The notes: a model not told the origin generated them from the sequence alone. A stretch of 16,024 bases of DNA from Desulfobacterales bacterium (GCA_020345785.1 CP070771.1:270948-286971); one strand, 5' to 3'. Counted from the first letter of the stretch, positions 1 to 7,574 are shown. Numbers and translations are program-made.

Positions 1-1
1 G

Positions 2-1636
2 GTATTTTTAATGACTTTTATCGTCCAAAGGGAGCAGGATTCTCTGAACACTCTGGCGCTGGCCGCCTTGGTAATTCTGGCGACGGATCCACCGTCGCTT
101 TTTTCAATATCGTTTCAGCTTTCATTTGCGGCCGTGTTTGCCATAATTTATGGCTTTTCCTGTTTGCGGGACCGTCCGACGGAGCCAAAGGAACAGCGGG
201 AAGACAATTGGCCTATACGTTTCAGAAGTAAGTTGGTATCATTTTTTCTTGTCTCTTTTTTCGCCATCTGCGGCAGTCTGCCTCTGGTGGCATACTACTT
301 CAATCAGATCTCCCTGGTCGGCCTGGCCGCCAATATGATTGTCGTTCCGCTGGTCGGATTTATTTCGATCCCCATCGGACTGGTGGCGCTTTTTACGATG
401 CCGTTCAATAGTCTTTTCGCCTCCTGGTGCATTAATGCCGGTACCATGGTTTTGTCATTTGCGTTGGGTATCGTCAAATTTTTTGCGGATTTGCCCTTTG
501 CGGCAGTCAAAATCGTCACCCCCGGTTTTATTGAAATCGCATGTTTTTACATGTTAGGCTGGGCTTTGCTAAATCTGTATCGCCGTAGGCCGAATGAGAC
601 AGCAGCACCGCAAAATACCGGTGCAGCCGACCATATCATACCCGGCGATCGAGATGAATCACGCCGGACCGGCAGATCCGGTTTGCGTCCGTCGCTCGAG
701 ATGCTCGCCGGAAGGAAAATCACAAGGTTTTCAGCCAGCAGCCTGGCAAAAATAACCGTAGTGCTGGTGTTATTCACGCTGGCGGCTGACACATGCTACT
801 GGCTGTATCAGCGGTTTTGGCACCAAGACCTCAGAGTAACGGTGGTCGATGTCGGCAATGGCGCCGCCTCGCTGCTGGAATTGCCCGGCGGATATACCAT
901 TTTGATCGATGGTGGCGGATTTTCGGATAATGCCGCTTTTGATATGGGCGAGAGAGTACTGGCGCCATTCTTATGGAGTAAAAAAATTCGGACCGTTGAT
1001 ACCTTAATTCTTTCACACCCCAACAGTGATCATCTGAACGGTCTTATATACATCGCCGATAATTTTCATGTCAAAAATATCTGGACCAACAACGAGCCCG
1101 GCAATACGCTGGCCTACGCAATGCTCATGAGCGTTGTCGCGAACAGGGGAATATCACTGCCGGTATTTGAATATATGCCCCGCCGGCACCAAATCGAAGA
1201 TGTCGAGTTTGATTTTTTATACCCGCCGTCTGATTTCCTGAAAAGGAAGAATTCTGAAAAATGGCGCAATCCGAACAACAATTCACTGGTGGTCAAAGTA
1301 TCATTGGGCTCGATCTCATTTCTTTTTCCCGGTGATATCATGGCAGAGGCCGAAGGCGAAATCGTGCGTATGGTTGGCAACAAATTAACCAGCACCGTTT
1401 TGATTGCCCCTCACCATGGCAGCCGAACCTCGAGCAGCGAAATATTTCTGGATGAAGTAAATCCCGAGGTCGTCATTATATCTACCGGGCGGAACAGTCG
1501 ATTCCAACTGCCGCATCGCACGGTTTTAAAGAGGTATCAAGAGCGGGGCTGCACCATCTGGCGGACCGACATCAACGGAGCAATTCGTATGGCTACCGAC
1601 GGTGAGCATCTGGAAGTAAAACCATTTGTAAGGTGA
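2..1636 (+). CDS. comEC: ComEC/Rec2-family DNA internalisation protein, 3' part of gene
   Basis: The gene enters from the left edge: the frame is open from base 2, so the ATG at 11 is probably internal. About 544 codons are visible; whole ComEC proteins are usually 700-800 residues, so the N-terminal OB-fold/soluble domain and early membrane part lie upstream. Visible order, numbered from the ATG at 11: hydrophobic Competence-domain helices (about 15-190), a polar linker (190-245), one more membrane segment (245-266), then a metallo-beta-lactamase-like domain (274 to the end). That domain shows DVGNG (280-284), the IDGGG strand (299-303), the metal-site HPNSDH (336-341) and a late HHGSR motif. 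The family channels single-stranded DNA across the inner membrane during transformation; the lactamase-like domain is thought to act as a nuclease. The usual DVGQGD reads DVGNGA here, a departure in a conserved loop. Family assignment is firm; competence in this organism is inferred only. Confidence 0.93.
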   Translation, partial: VFLMTFIVQREQDSLNTLALAALVILATDPPSLFSISFQLSFAAVFAIIYGFSCLRDRPTEPKEQREDNWPIRFRSKLVSFFLVSFFAICGSLPLVAYYFNQISLVGLAANMIVVPLVGFISIPIGLVALFTMPFNSLFASWCINAGTMVLSFALGIVKFFADLPFAAVKIVTPGFIEIACFYMLGWALLNLYRRRPNETAAPQNTGAADHIIPGDRDESRRTGRSGLRPSLEMLAGRKITRFSASSLAKITVVLVLFTLAADTCYWLYQRFWHQDLRVTVVDVGNGAASLLELPGGYTILIDGGGFSDNAAFDMGERVLAPFLWSKKIRTVDTLILSHPNSDHLNGLIYIADNFHVKNIWTNNEPGNTLAYAMLMSVVANRGISLPVFEYMPRRHQIEDVEFDFLYPPSDFLKRKNSEKWRNPNNNSLVVKVSLGSISFLFPGDIMAEAEGEIVRMVGNKLTSTVLIAPHHGSRTSSSEIFLDEVNPEVVIISTGRNSRFQLPHRTVLKRYQERGCTIWRTDINGAIRMATDGEHLEVKPFVR

Positions 1637-1642
1637 TTATCT

Positions 1643-1723
1643 ATCAGCGACCGGTGACAGAGCGTGTTTTTGGCCCCCTCCCGGGGCCTTCCTCATACCC
1701 CGGCTCTGCTGCTGGTCGCTGAT
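1643..1723. repeat. Structured dispersed repeat, copy A
   Basis: An 81-bp element 6 bp after the comEC stop, with three nested pairings seen directly: outer stem ATCAGCGACC (1643-1652) with GGTCGCTGAT (1714-1723), inner CAGAGC (1658-1663) with GCTCTG (1703-1708), and apical GGCCCC (1672-1677) with GGGGCC (1683-1688). The same layout and much of the sequence recur at 11830-11918, so this is a repeat family and not merely a local hairpin. No T-tract follows, so it is not a standard intrinsic terminator, though it could act in 3'-end processing or termination of comEC mRNA. Structural role is inference. Confidence 0.8.
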
Positions 1724-1850
1724 GACATAAATCATTGTGCATACATACACAGCGCTCTTTCTATTTGGCCCGGTACGGTAGGTTATAAACCAACTACAAA
1801 AAGGCGAATACGGCACAAATTATGACCCTGTGTATAAATCGTTCAATATA

Positions 1851-2180
1851 ATGAAAAAATTTGCTATAATAATTTTAATAGCACTGGCGCATTTCGGGCT
1901 GAGTGTTCTGGTCGTCGCAGGCGCAATGTCTGTTGCGACCGACGGCAATACGGTGCAGCCGGAACTGTCGCCGGTGTTTCGAATACTTGTTGCGGCGACC
2001 CGGGTTTTACATTTTCCGATTATTTCTCTTTCGCTGTATTCCAGACATTGGTTTCCGGGAAACTTGATTTACGTGCCCATTTTAATAAACAGTTTTTTGT
2101 GGTCGACTGGAATATATTTGTTATTTTTACTGCTTAAAAAGATTAGAGAGAAGAGCAAAAATGGAAAAGGAAACCATTGA
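1851..2180 (+). CDS. Small integral membrane protein, unknown function
   Basis: About 109 residues from the ATG at 1851; an in-frame GTG at 1830 would add seven residues. I prefer the ATG because it gives a typical membrane-insertion start (MKKFAIIILIALAHFG). Neither start has a good ribosome-binding site. About three membrane segments are visible: residues 3-27, roughly 42-62 and roughly 72-97, followed by a lysine-rich cytoplasmic-type tail. No recognised family. The end overlaps the start of the next gene (2161) by 20 bp in another frame, which suggests an operon with translational coupling. Being the partner of an adaptor-PLD protein, it could be a membrane component of the same system, but this is inference from context. 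Confidence 0.6.
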   Translation: MKKFAIIILIALAHFGLSVLVVAGAMSVATDGNTVQPELSPVFRILVAATRVLHFPIISLSLYSRHWFPGNLIYVPILINSFLWSTGIYLLFLLLKKIREKSKNGKGNH

Positions 2181-2910
2181 AATTTTGTCGGACGCTATGA
2201 AGGAGTATTACGGCGATTACGAGCTCGCGGAACTTTGCTCGCGGTTCGGTCTGAAAATCGAATATGAGGGAGCTCATCCGAACCACAGAAAGCTCGTCAC
2301 TCATTTGGTCACCCAGAAACATCGCGAAAACCACCATAGATTTCTTGAGACAATTTTACCCAAGCTATTAAAGCGCTGTGAAGAGCGGATACTTAATACG
2401 ACCTGGGAAGTCAATGTCTTTGATGAAGATATGCTGCCTCAACTGGAAAGGCTTCAGAATTTTTTCGACGGCCAAAATCAGTTCGATACCGAAAAGCAAT
2501 CCACGAACCGCTTTTTCACCGGCAGGGCACGGCTGGCCGAATTTCTCGGGAGTGCCAAGACAGCGCTTTCGATCGTCGACACGCGGGTAGACCAAACGAC
2601 GTTTGACTGTATTCAGGGGGTTCGGAAGCCCATTCGATTGCTTATCGGTCAGCGTGAGAAGGATATCATCGATAATATTGGCAACAGCCTTGATGAGATT
2701 CGTGCCCGGGGGCATGAGATTGAAATCCGGCGGCATCCGAAGATCAATGATCGATTTCTTATTTTTAACGGCCGGTGTTGGATGGCCAGCTGTTCGCTGA
2801 CTGATGTAGATCAGGTCACTTTGAGTATTATTGAATGTGTCGACACGAAAGCCGTTGTTGTTAAAGAAATCGGGCGCAAATGGCGTGAAGGCAAGGTGTT
2901 TCTGAAATGA
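2161..2910 (+). CDS. Effector-associated/death-like adaptor domain fused to PLD-like domain
   Basis: 249 residues in two parts. Residues about 3-72 are helical and resemble the effector-associated (EAD) class of bacterial death-like adaptor domains: a start like IEILSDAMKEYY, a central ELAELCSRFGLKIE, then a helix resembling LVTHLVTQK. Residues about 118-249 resemble the compact phospholipase-D-like family often linked to abortive infection: an early strand LSIVDTRVD (136-144) and the motif H192-x-K194-x-N-D197-R198-F199, then a glycine-containing hairpin and an S-L-T-D segment. Only one such motif is present, so activity would probably need a dimer. The two domains join through an acidic linker (about 80-117). 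EAD domains recruit effectors to partner proteins in conflict systems, so a defence role with the overlapping upstream membrane protein is plausible but unproven. Start chosen at the ATG preceded by purine-rich GAGAGAAGAG. The domain calls rest on pattern recognition without a profile search. Confidence 0.72.
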   Translation: MEKETIEILSDAMKEYYGDYELAELCSRFGLKIEYEGAHPNHRKLVTHLVTQKHRENHHRFLETILPKLLKRCEERILNTTWEVNVFDEDMLPQLERLQNFFDGQNQFDTEKQSTNRFFTGRARLAEFLGSAKTALSIVDTRVDQTTFDCIQGVRKPIRLLIGQREKDIIDNIGNSLDEIRARGHEIEIRRHPKINDRFLIFNGRCWMASCSLTDVDQVTLSIIECVDTKAVVVKEIGRKWREGKVFLK

Positions 2911-3134
2911 AGATTGAAGATCGAAGATTGAATATTTGAGGCAGTCGCTGCGCTCCGTCTAAATAAAAAAGTGATGAGTGCTGAGGACTGAGTTAGTGAG
3001 AGTTCGGGCGATTGAAACAGGAAAACACTCAGTCCTCAGTTCTGACGAATATCTTTACTTCGATCCGACCGATGCTGATTCGCTTGTGATTTTGCAACCT
3101 CTGAACCCAGAACCTCTGAACGGTTGCAACCTCC
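2911..3134. repeat. Intergenic phrase-like repeats with inverted repeat
   Basis: A non-coding spacer built of short echoed phrases: GATTGAAGATCGAAGATTG just after the upstream stop, an arm CTGAGGACTGAGT (2981-2993) with its exact complement ACTCAGTCCTCAG (3027-3039), and CCTCTGAACC followed by the same phrase (about 3098-3120). The 13-bp inverted repeat with a 33-nt loop is exact. No ORF with a start signal was found. Function is unknown. Confidence 0.6.
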
Positions 3135-3740
3135 TTAGTCCATCGCCGCCAGCACTTCATAGCCCTTCTTTTCAAGGGCCTCTCTGATAACCCCTGTTTC
3201 GCAGGCTGCCAGCCTGAAGTAATATATTCGCTTGCCGGTTTGCTGCGTGGTCATACCGACATTGACAATGTCCCCGCCCTTGTCATTAATAATCTGCAAC
3301 GCCTTTTTTAAACTATTCGCTTTATCGCCGATGACCACATCGATGCGGGAGGTAGACGAAAGAATACCCATCATATCAATAAAGGTTCTTAAAATATCCG
3401 ATGCCGTAATAATACCCACCAGTTGCTTGCCCTTTACCACCGGCATACCACCGATTTTATTTTTGTATATGAGTTGAGCGGCGATTTCAATTTCGTCATC
3501 CGGACTCACTGTGATTGGATCTTTTATCATTAAGTCCTGCAGTGTCAGATCTCCCAGCATTGAAGGGATAAGGCCCTGTTTCAAATCGGCCAGTGTTAAG
3601 AAGCCTATCAGCACCTTGCCTTCTGCAACCACCGGAAGATGTCGAATCGAATTGATCTTCATCAGTTCGATGGCCTCACTGATCGATGCATTCGCCGTAA
3701 TAGTAATGGGATCAGGAATCATCAACGAATGGATTTTCAT
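3135..3740 (-). CDS. CBS-pair protein with C-terminal ACT-like domain (AcuB-like)
   Basis: 201 residues: CBS domain 1 (about 4-58, typified by SIRHLPVVAEGKVLIGFLT), CBS domain 2 (about 68-122, GGMPVVKGKQLVGIITASDI), and an ACT-like domain (about 131-200, including IDVVIGDKANSLKKALQ). This CBS-CBS-ACT layout matches AcuB-type proteins. CBS pairs bind adenosine nucleotides and ACT domains bind small ligands, so it is probably a cytoplasmic energy or metabolite sensor; its target cannot be told from sequence. The start is well supported by AGAGGAA about 8 nt upstream on the minus strand. It lies 155 bp downstream of ahbD in the same direction, separated by a repeat-rich spacer, so cotranscription is uncertain. 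An acuB gene symbol would imply acetoin metabolism, for which there is no context here. Confidence 0.88.
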   Translation of the reverse strand: MKIHSLMIPDPITITANASISEAIELMKINSIRHLPVVAEGKVLIGFLTLADLKQGLIPSMLGDLTLQDLMIKDPITVSPDDEIEIAAQLIYKNKIGGMPVVKGKQLVGIITASDILRTFIDMMGILSSTSRIDVVIGDKANSLKKALQIINDKGGDIVNVGMTTQQTGKRIYYFRLAACETGVIREALEKKGYEVLAAMD

Positions 3741-3895
3741 GACAGGTTCCTCTTCTGAATGTCGAATGTCGAATGAATAATGTCAAATGAAGGAATTCTA
3801 TCTATTTTAAGAACCGGAGCGACACGCGGCGCAAGCGCCTACGCTGCGCGAGCGACATCCACGATTCGTAATTTGTCAATCGACACTCGTCATTC
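3741..3895. repeat. Intergenic phrase-like repeat with complementary arms
   Basis: Between the CBS gene and ahbD. On one side are echoed GAATGTC units (about 3757-3790); on the other is an imperfect complement with CGACACTCGTCATTC (about 3880-3894). The centre (about 3815-3858) is GC-rich and self-complementary, built from GCG/CGC-rich units such as GGCGCAAGCGCC (3828-3839). The layout resembles the spacers at 2911-3134 and 6046-6200, though the units differ. Function unknown. Confidence 0.5.
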
Positions 3896-4999
3896 TTAGG
3901 CTTTGCGGGGTAAATAACTACAAAGGGGTTCTTCCGCAAGGTAATCCCCTGTGGCCTCGTAGGCTCTCGCCCGGCAGCCGCCGCATACCCGTTTGAATTC
4001 ACAGGGATTGCATTTGCCCTTTAACTTATCATAATTGCGTAAATTCGTTAATACTTCGGCGTGATACCAGATATCAGCAAAGGATTGTTGCCGCACATTG
4101 CCGCAGTTTGCGTTCAGAAATCCGCACGGCTGGACATCGCCGCGATGGGAGACAAAGCAAAAACCAATGCCGCCCAGGCATCCCCGTGTGACGGCATCCA
4201 GTCCATGGGTGTTAAATGACACCGATTTTCCCTCTTTGCCGGCCCTTTGCCTAAGAATGCGGTAGTAGTGCGGCGCACAGGTGGCTTTGAGCTCCAGGGG
4301 CGTTTTTTCCCGCTGGTCATAAAACCAGTTTAAGGTTTCTTCATACTCGGTGGCGTTTATTTCTTTATCGACGATATATTTGCCGCGACCGGTGGGAACC
4401 AGCAGAAAAATATGATGGGCTACAGCACCAAGCTTAACGGCCAGTTGCTGGATTTTGGGGATTTCTTCCAGGTTGGTTTTAGTGATGGTGGTATTTACCT
4501 GGAAATCCAATCCTACCTTTTTGGCAATCTTCATGGCGGTAACCGCGCCTTCAAAGGCGCCGTCGACCTTCCTGAAATTGTCGTGGCTTTGCGGTGTTGC
4601 CCCATCCAGGCTGATGCTGATCCGCTTGATGCCGGAATCGATCAGCTTTTTGGCAACAGATTCCGTGACCAGCGTACCGTTGGGAGCCATCACCATTCTC
4701 AAACCTTTTTCGGTTCCGTAGGCGGCAATATCAAAGATATCATCCCGCAGCAGTGGCTCACCGCCGGTCAGGATCACGATGGGATTGCCAACTTCAGCGA
4801 TCTGATCCAAAAGCTGAAAGGCCTCGGCGGTGTCTAGTTCTCCGCTGTGAGGGCCTGTAGTGGCCGAGGCGCGGCAATGAATACAGGCAAGATTGCAGTT
4901 GCGCGTGGTTTCCCAGGCAACAAGACGCAGAGCGGAACGTTCCTCTTTTTGGTGGGAATGGGGGGGGTGATTTTCTGATTTTGGATGTTGTTGTTTCAT
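3896..4999 (-). CDS. ahbD: AhbD-type radical-SAM haem synthase (Fe-coproporphyrin III decarboxylase)
   Basis: 367 residues. AhbD performs the final step of the siroheme-dependent haem pathway: oxidative decarboxylation of two propionates of iron-coproporphyrin III to vinyl groups, using SAM and [4Fe-4S] clusters in the cytoplasm. Visible: radical-SAM motif C35-x3-C39-x2-C42 in TTRNCNLACIHCRAS, the SAM-binding GGEP (79-82), and a SPASM-like cysteine-rich end with C274, C281, C292, C330, C333, C339, C342 and C360 for an auxiliary cluster. The first 20 residues are a polar, histidine-rich extension. Its ATG overlaps the hemB stop (ATGA, 4 bp), so translation is probably coupled. Confusion with other SPASM enzymes (NirJ-like or peptide-modifying) is possible, but the start of the core domain and the neighbouring hemB and ahbC favour AhbD. 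Confidence 0.88.
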   Translation of the reverse strand: MKQQHPKSENHPPHSHQKEERSALRLVAWETTRNCNLACIHCRASATTGPHSGELDTAEAFQLLDQIAEVGNPIVILTGGEPLLRDDIFDIAAYGTEKGLRMVMAPNGTLVTESVAKKLIDSGIKRISISLDGATPQSHDNFRKVDGAFEGAVTAMKIAKKVGLDFQVNTTITKTNLEEIPKIQQLAVKLGAVAHHIFLLVPTGRGKYIVDKEINATEYEETLNWFYDQREKTPLELKATCAPHYYRILRQRAGKEGKSVSFNTHGLDAVTRGCLGGIGFCFVSHRGDVQPCGFLNANCGNVRQQSFADIWYHAEVLTNLRNYDKLKGKCNPCEFKRVCGGCRARAYEATGDYLAEEPLCSYLPRKA

Positions 5000-5967
5000 G
5001 ATAATACTTTGGCAGCTTCAACTGCGAAATAGGTTAGGATAAGATCCGCGCCGGCGCGTTTGATGGCCGTGAGCGTCTCCATCATTACTCTGGTGCCGTC
5101 TATCCAGCCCATTTTTTCGGCGGCTTTAATCATGGAAAATTCACCGCTGACATTGTAGGCGGCCACCGGGAGGTCGATTTCTTCACGCACCCGATAGATT
5201 ATGTCCAGATAGGCCAGGGCGGGTTTGACCATGATTATATCCGCACCCTCTTCGATGTCCATGGTGACTTCCCGAATCGCCTCCAAAGCATTGGCCGGAT
5301 CCATCTGATACGTTCGGCGATCGCCGAACTTGGGTGCCGAATCGGCGGCACTGCGAAACGGTCCGTAGTATGCAGAGCAATACTTGGCAGCGTAAGACAT
5401 AATCGCCACCCCACTGAAGTTGCTTTCATCGAGGATTTCACGGATTTCTGCAACCCGGCCGTCCATCATGTCCGAGGGTGCGACCATATCGGCCCCAGCT
5501 TTGGCATGGGACAGGGCCGTGCGTCCAAGTAAGTCCAGGGTGGCATCATTATCGATACTGTCACCCTCCACGATACCGCAATGCCCGTGATCCGTATATT
5601 GACAGAGGCAAACGTCGGTGATGACGACCAGGTCTGGGAATTTATCTTTAGCCGCTTTAACTGCTTTCTGAACAATGCCGTTATCGGCGTAGGCCATCGT
5701 GCCCAGCGCATCTTTTTTTTCAGGGATGCCGAAGATGATTATCGCGGGAATCCCGGCATTAACGGCCTCCTGCGCTGTTTTAAGAAAATTGTCAATGGAC
5801 AGTTGAAAATGTCCCGGCATGGATGGAATCGGGTTTTTAACATCGTTGCCGTCAATGACGAAAAGCGGCAGGATCAGGTCGTCAACCGTCAGGTTGGTTT
5901 CACGAATCATGCGACGCAAGCCTTCACTTTGCCGTAATCGTCTCGGTCTATAATCGGGAAATAACAT
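4996..5967 (-). CDS. hemB: Delta-aminolevulinic acid dehydratase (porphobilinogen synthase)
   Basis: 323 residues, normal length for HemB. The enzyme condenses two 5-aminolevulinate molecules to porphobilinogen, the shared precursor of siroheme, haem and cobalamin. Schiff-base lysines are visible in MSYAAKYCSAYYGPFR (K195) and IIMVKPALAYLD (K248). The metal loop DVCLCQYTDHGHCG keeps C120, C122 and C130, marking the zinc-dependent class; Mg-only enzymes replace these by aspartates. The ATG is preceded by AAAAGGACGG, a good ribosome-binding site. The last codons overlap the ahbD start by 4 bp. The sequence is intact with no unusual substitution in the sites checked. Confidence 0.97.
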   Translation of the reverse strand: MLFPDYRPRRLRQSEGLRRMIRETNLTVDDLILPLFVIDGNDVKNPIPSMPGHFQLSIDNFLKTAQEAVNAGIPAIIIFGIPEKKDALGTMAYADNGIVQKAVKAAKDKFPDLVVITDVCLCQYTDHGHCGIVEGDSIDNDATLDLLGRTALSHAKAGADMVAPSDMMDGRVAEIREILDESNFSGVAIMSYAAKYCSAYYGPFRSAADSAPKFGDRRTYQMDPANALEAIREVTMDIEEGADIIMVKPALAYLDIIYRVREEIDLPVAAYNVSGEFSMIKAAEKMGWIDGTRVMMETLTAIKRAGADLILTYFAVEAAKVLS

Positions 5968-6045
5968 ATGACCGTCCTTTTACGATTAAAATTTGTTGGG
6001 TAATCATAAACTAGTGCACTGCAGCTAAATCGAGATAAGCCGGAG

Positions 6046-6200
6046 ATTCCAGATCACAAATCTCAAATTACAAATAATATCCAATGACCCAAAATCCAAA
6101 TCTCAAATATAAGGATGTGACATTGAATAGCAGGCAGTTTTGGTCATTGTGGTTTTGAATTTGGAATTTATTTGATATTTGGTGCTTGTAATTTGATTTT
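6046..6200. repeat. AT-rich palindromic phrase repeat between hemB and ahbC
   Basis: The 273-bp gap upstream of hemB contains two arms made of echoed CAAATCTCAAATTACAAA-like phrases. Exact complementary blocks are TCAAATTACAA (6063-6073) with TTGTAATTTGA (6186-6196), and CAATGACC (6082-6089) with GGTCATTG (6142-6149), so they nest as a long imperfect hairpin. No start-coupled ORF was found. The remainder of the gap (5968-6045, 6201-6240) shows nothing further that I can name apart from the hemB ribosome-binding site. Confidence 0.65.
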
Positions 6201-6240
6201 TTGCATTAATAGGTAAAATTCTAATATCTAGTCTAATATA

Positions 6241-7446
6241 CTATTCACAGTGATTGGGGTCATGAGCCAGGGCAATCTCTTCATCGGTTAGATAACAGGC
6301 CGGGTCCGGTGCCCAAACATCACCGCTAACCGCTTCGGCCCGAACTCTGAAATTTCCGCCGCAAACATCCAGCCAGCGGCACGTGGCACAACGCCCCTTG
6401 ACGTGTTGTTTTTTATCCTTTAGCTTTCCCATCAGCGGCTCGGTGATGTCGGTCCAGATTTCCGAAAAGGGTCGGTCTTTAACGTTGCCGAAACTGTAGT
6501 GACGCCAGAATTGATCGGCGTGAACCGCGCCATCCCAGCTGACGCATCCAATTCCCCGACCGGAATTGTTGCCCTCATTCCACTTTAATAGCTCCAGTAC
6601 CTCCTCCGCTCGTTTGGGATCCTCCTTCAGAAGCCTCAAGTAGACATAGGGGCCATCGGCATGATTATCTACCGTCAGTACCTCTTTGGGTTTGCCCTTG
6701 GCAAATAAGCGCTTGGTTTCGTCAATGATGAGATCAACTGCTTTGCGGGTTTCTTCATGAGATAGATCATCTTTTACCAGCTCTGATCCGCGTCCGGCAT
6801 AAACCAAGTGGTAAAAGCATACGCGGGGGATATCCATCTCTTCGAGAAGTTGGAAGATTTTCGGAATTTCGTTGACGTTGAATTTATTGACTGTAAAACG
6901 AAGTCCGACTTTTATTCCCGCTTCCTGACTGTTCTTTATTCCTTCCAGTGCCGATTGAAAAGCGCCTTTGACACCCCTGAAGCGATCGTTGATTTCCTGC
7001 ATTCCATCCAGGCTGATGCCGACATATGATAACCCGATTTCCTTCAATGTGCGGGCCATTGACCGTGTGATCAGGGTGCCGTTGGTGGAAATTACAGCGC
7101 GCATTCCTCTTTCCACAGCGTAGGCAGCCAACTCGGGTAAATCCTTGCGGACGAGCGGTTCGCCACCGGAAAACAGCATCACCGGCGAACCGAATTCGGC
7201 CAAATCGTTTATGAGTGCTTTGCCCTGTTCGGTGGTCAACTCGTTATCAAAAGCGATATTTTTCGCGTGGGCATAACAGTGGACACATTTTAAATTACAG
7301 CGGCGCGTCACATTCCAGACCACAACGGGACGCTTGTCCTCAGAAAATTGCAGCAAGTGGGAGGGCAGTTGAGATGAGTCACGTCCATAGCGCAGCGCAT
7401 CTGAAGGTTCCACGGTTCCGCAGTATAATTTCGATATTCCAATCAT
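6241..7446 (-). CDS. ahbC: AhbC-type radical-SAM enzyme, 12,18-didecarboxysiroheme deacetylase
   Basis: 401 residues. AhbC removes the two acetate side chains of 12,18-didecarboxysiroheme to give iron-coproporphyrin III, the AhbD substrate. The opening MIGISKLYCGTVEPSDALRY is characteristic of the family as I recall it. The radical-SAM motif C50-x3-C54-x2-C57 lies in TRRCNLKCVHCYAH, with GGEP at 94-97. The C-terminal part carries C301, C353, C356, C362, C384 and C400, with CRWLDVCGGNFRVRAEA typical of the auxiliary-cluster region. In-frame TGA TGA lies just upstream, so the ATG at 7446 is the first usable ATG; GGAACG is a weak ribosome-binding site. The start overlaps the end of a possible small ORF by 4 bp. 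NirJ is the closest alternative; the hemB-ahbD context and absence of other nir genes favour AhbC. Confidence 0.9.
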   Translation of the reverse strand: MIGISKLYCGTVEPSDALRYGRDSSQLPSHLLQFSEDKRPVVVWNVTRRCNLKCVHCYAHAKNIAFDNELTTEQGKALINDLAEFGSPVMLFSGGEPLVRKDLPELAAYAVERGMRAVISTNGTLITRSMARTLKEIGLSYVGISLDGMQEINDRFRGVKGAFQSALEGIKNSQEAGIKVGLRFTVNKFNVNEIPKIFQLLEEMDIPRVCFYHLVYAGRGSELVKDDLSHEETRKAVDLIIDETKRLFAKGKPKEVLTVDNHADGPYVYLRLLKEDPKRAEEVLELLKWNEGNNSGRGIGCVSWDGAVHADQFWRHYSFGNVKDRPFSEIWTDITEPLMGKLKDKKQHVKGRCATCRWLDVCGGNFRVRAEAVSGDVWAPDPACYLTDEEIALAHDPNHCE

Positions 7447-7562
7447 AATATTCGTTCCATTTCATCATAGCGCCGTTCCACCGTTCCAATTGGTTTTATG
7501 AAACTACCTCCTGGGTTGAGATCAAGGCCGGGTGTTTTGCGTCCCGTTATTTGATTTTCCAC
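7443..7562 (-). CDS. Possible 39-residue ORF coupled to ahbC
   Basis: Too short for standard gene calling. The frame of the upstream ClpX-like gene stays open after its TAG (7575-7577) for 43 codons and stops in a TGA that shares ATGA with the ahbC start. The only plausible start near the beginning is GTG at 7562, preceded by a weak GGAT. The product would start MENQITGRK and end YDEMERIL, with a charged, helix-like tail. A strong AGGAGGT on this strand (near 7507) has no ATG/GTG/TTG at normal spacing behind it. It may be a real coupled leader peptide, a remnant of a longer C-terminus, or chance: an open run of this length is not rare. Confidence 0.3.
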   Translation of the reverse strand: MENQITGRKTPGLDLNPGGSFIKPIGTVERRYDEMERIL

Positions 7563-7574
7563 TCGATATCCGGG

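Noticed and set aside
2909..3131. Echo repeats as a CRISPR array
   Set aside because: No constant-length repeats with unique spacers; the echoed units are short and variable.
4412..4837. 141-codon ORF opposite ahbD
   Set aside because: Antisense shadow of a conserved radical-SAM gene.
5581..5937. 118-codon ORF opposite hemB
   Set aside because: Antisense shadow of a fully intact hemB.
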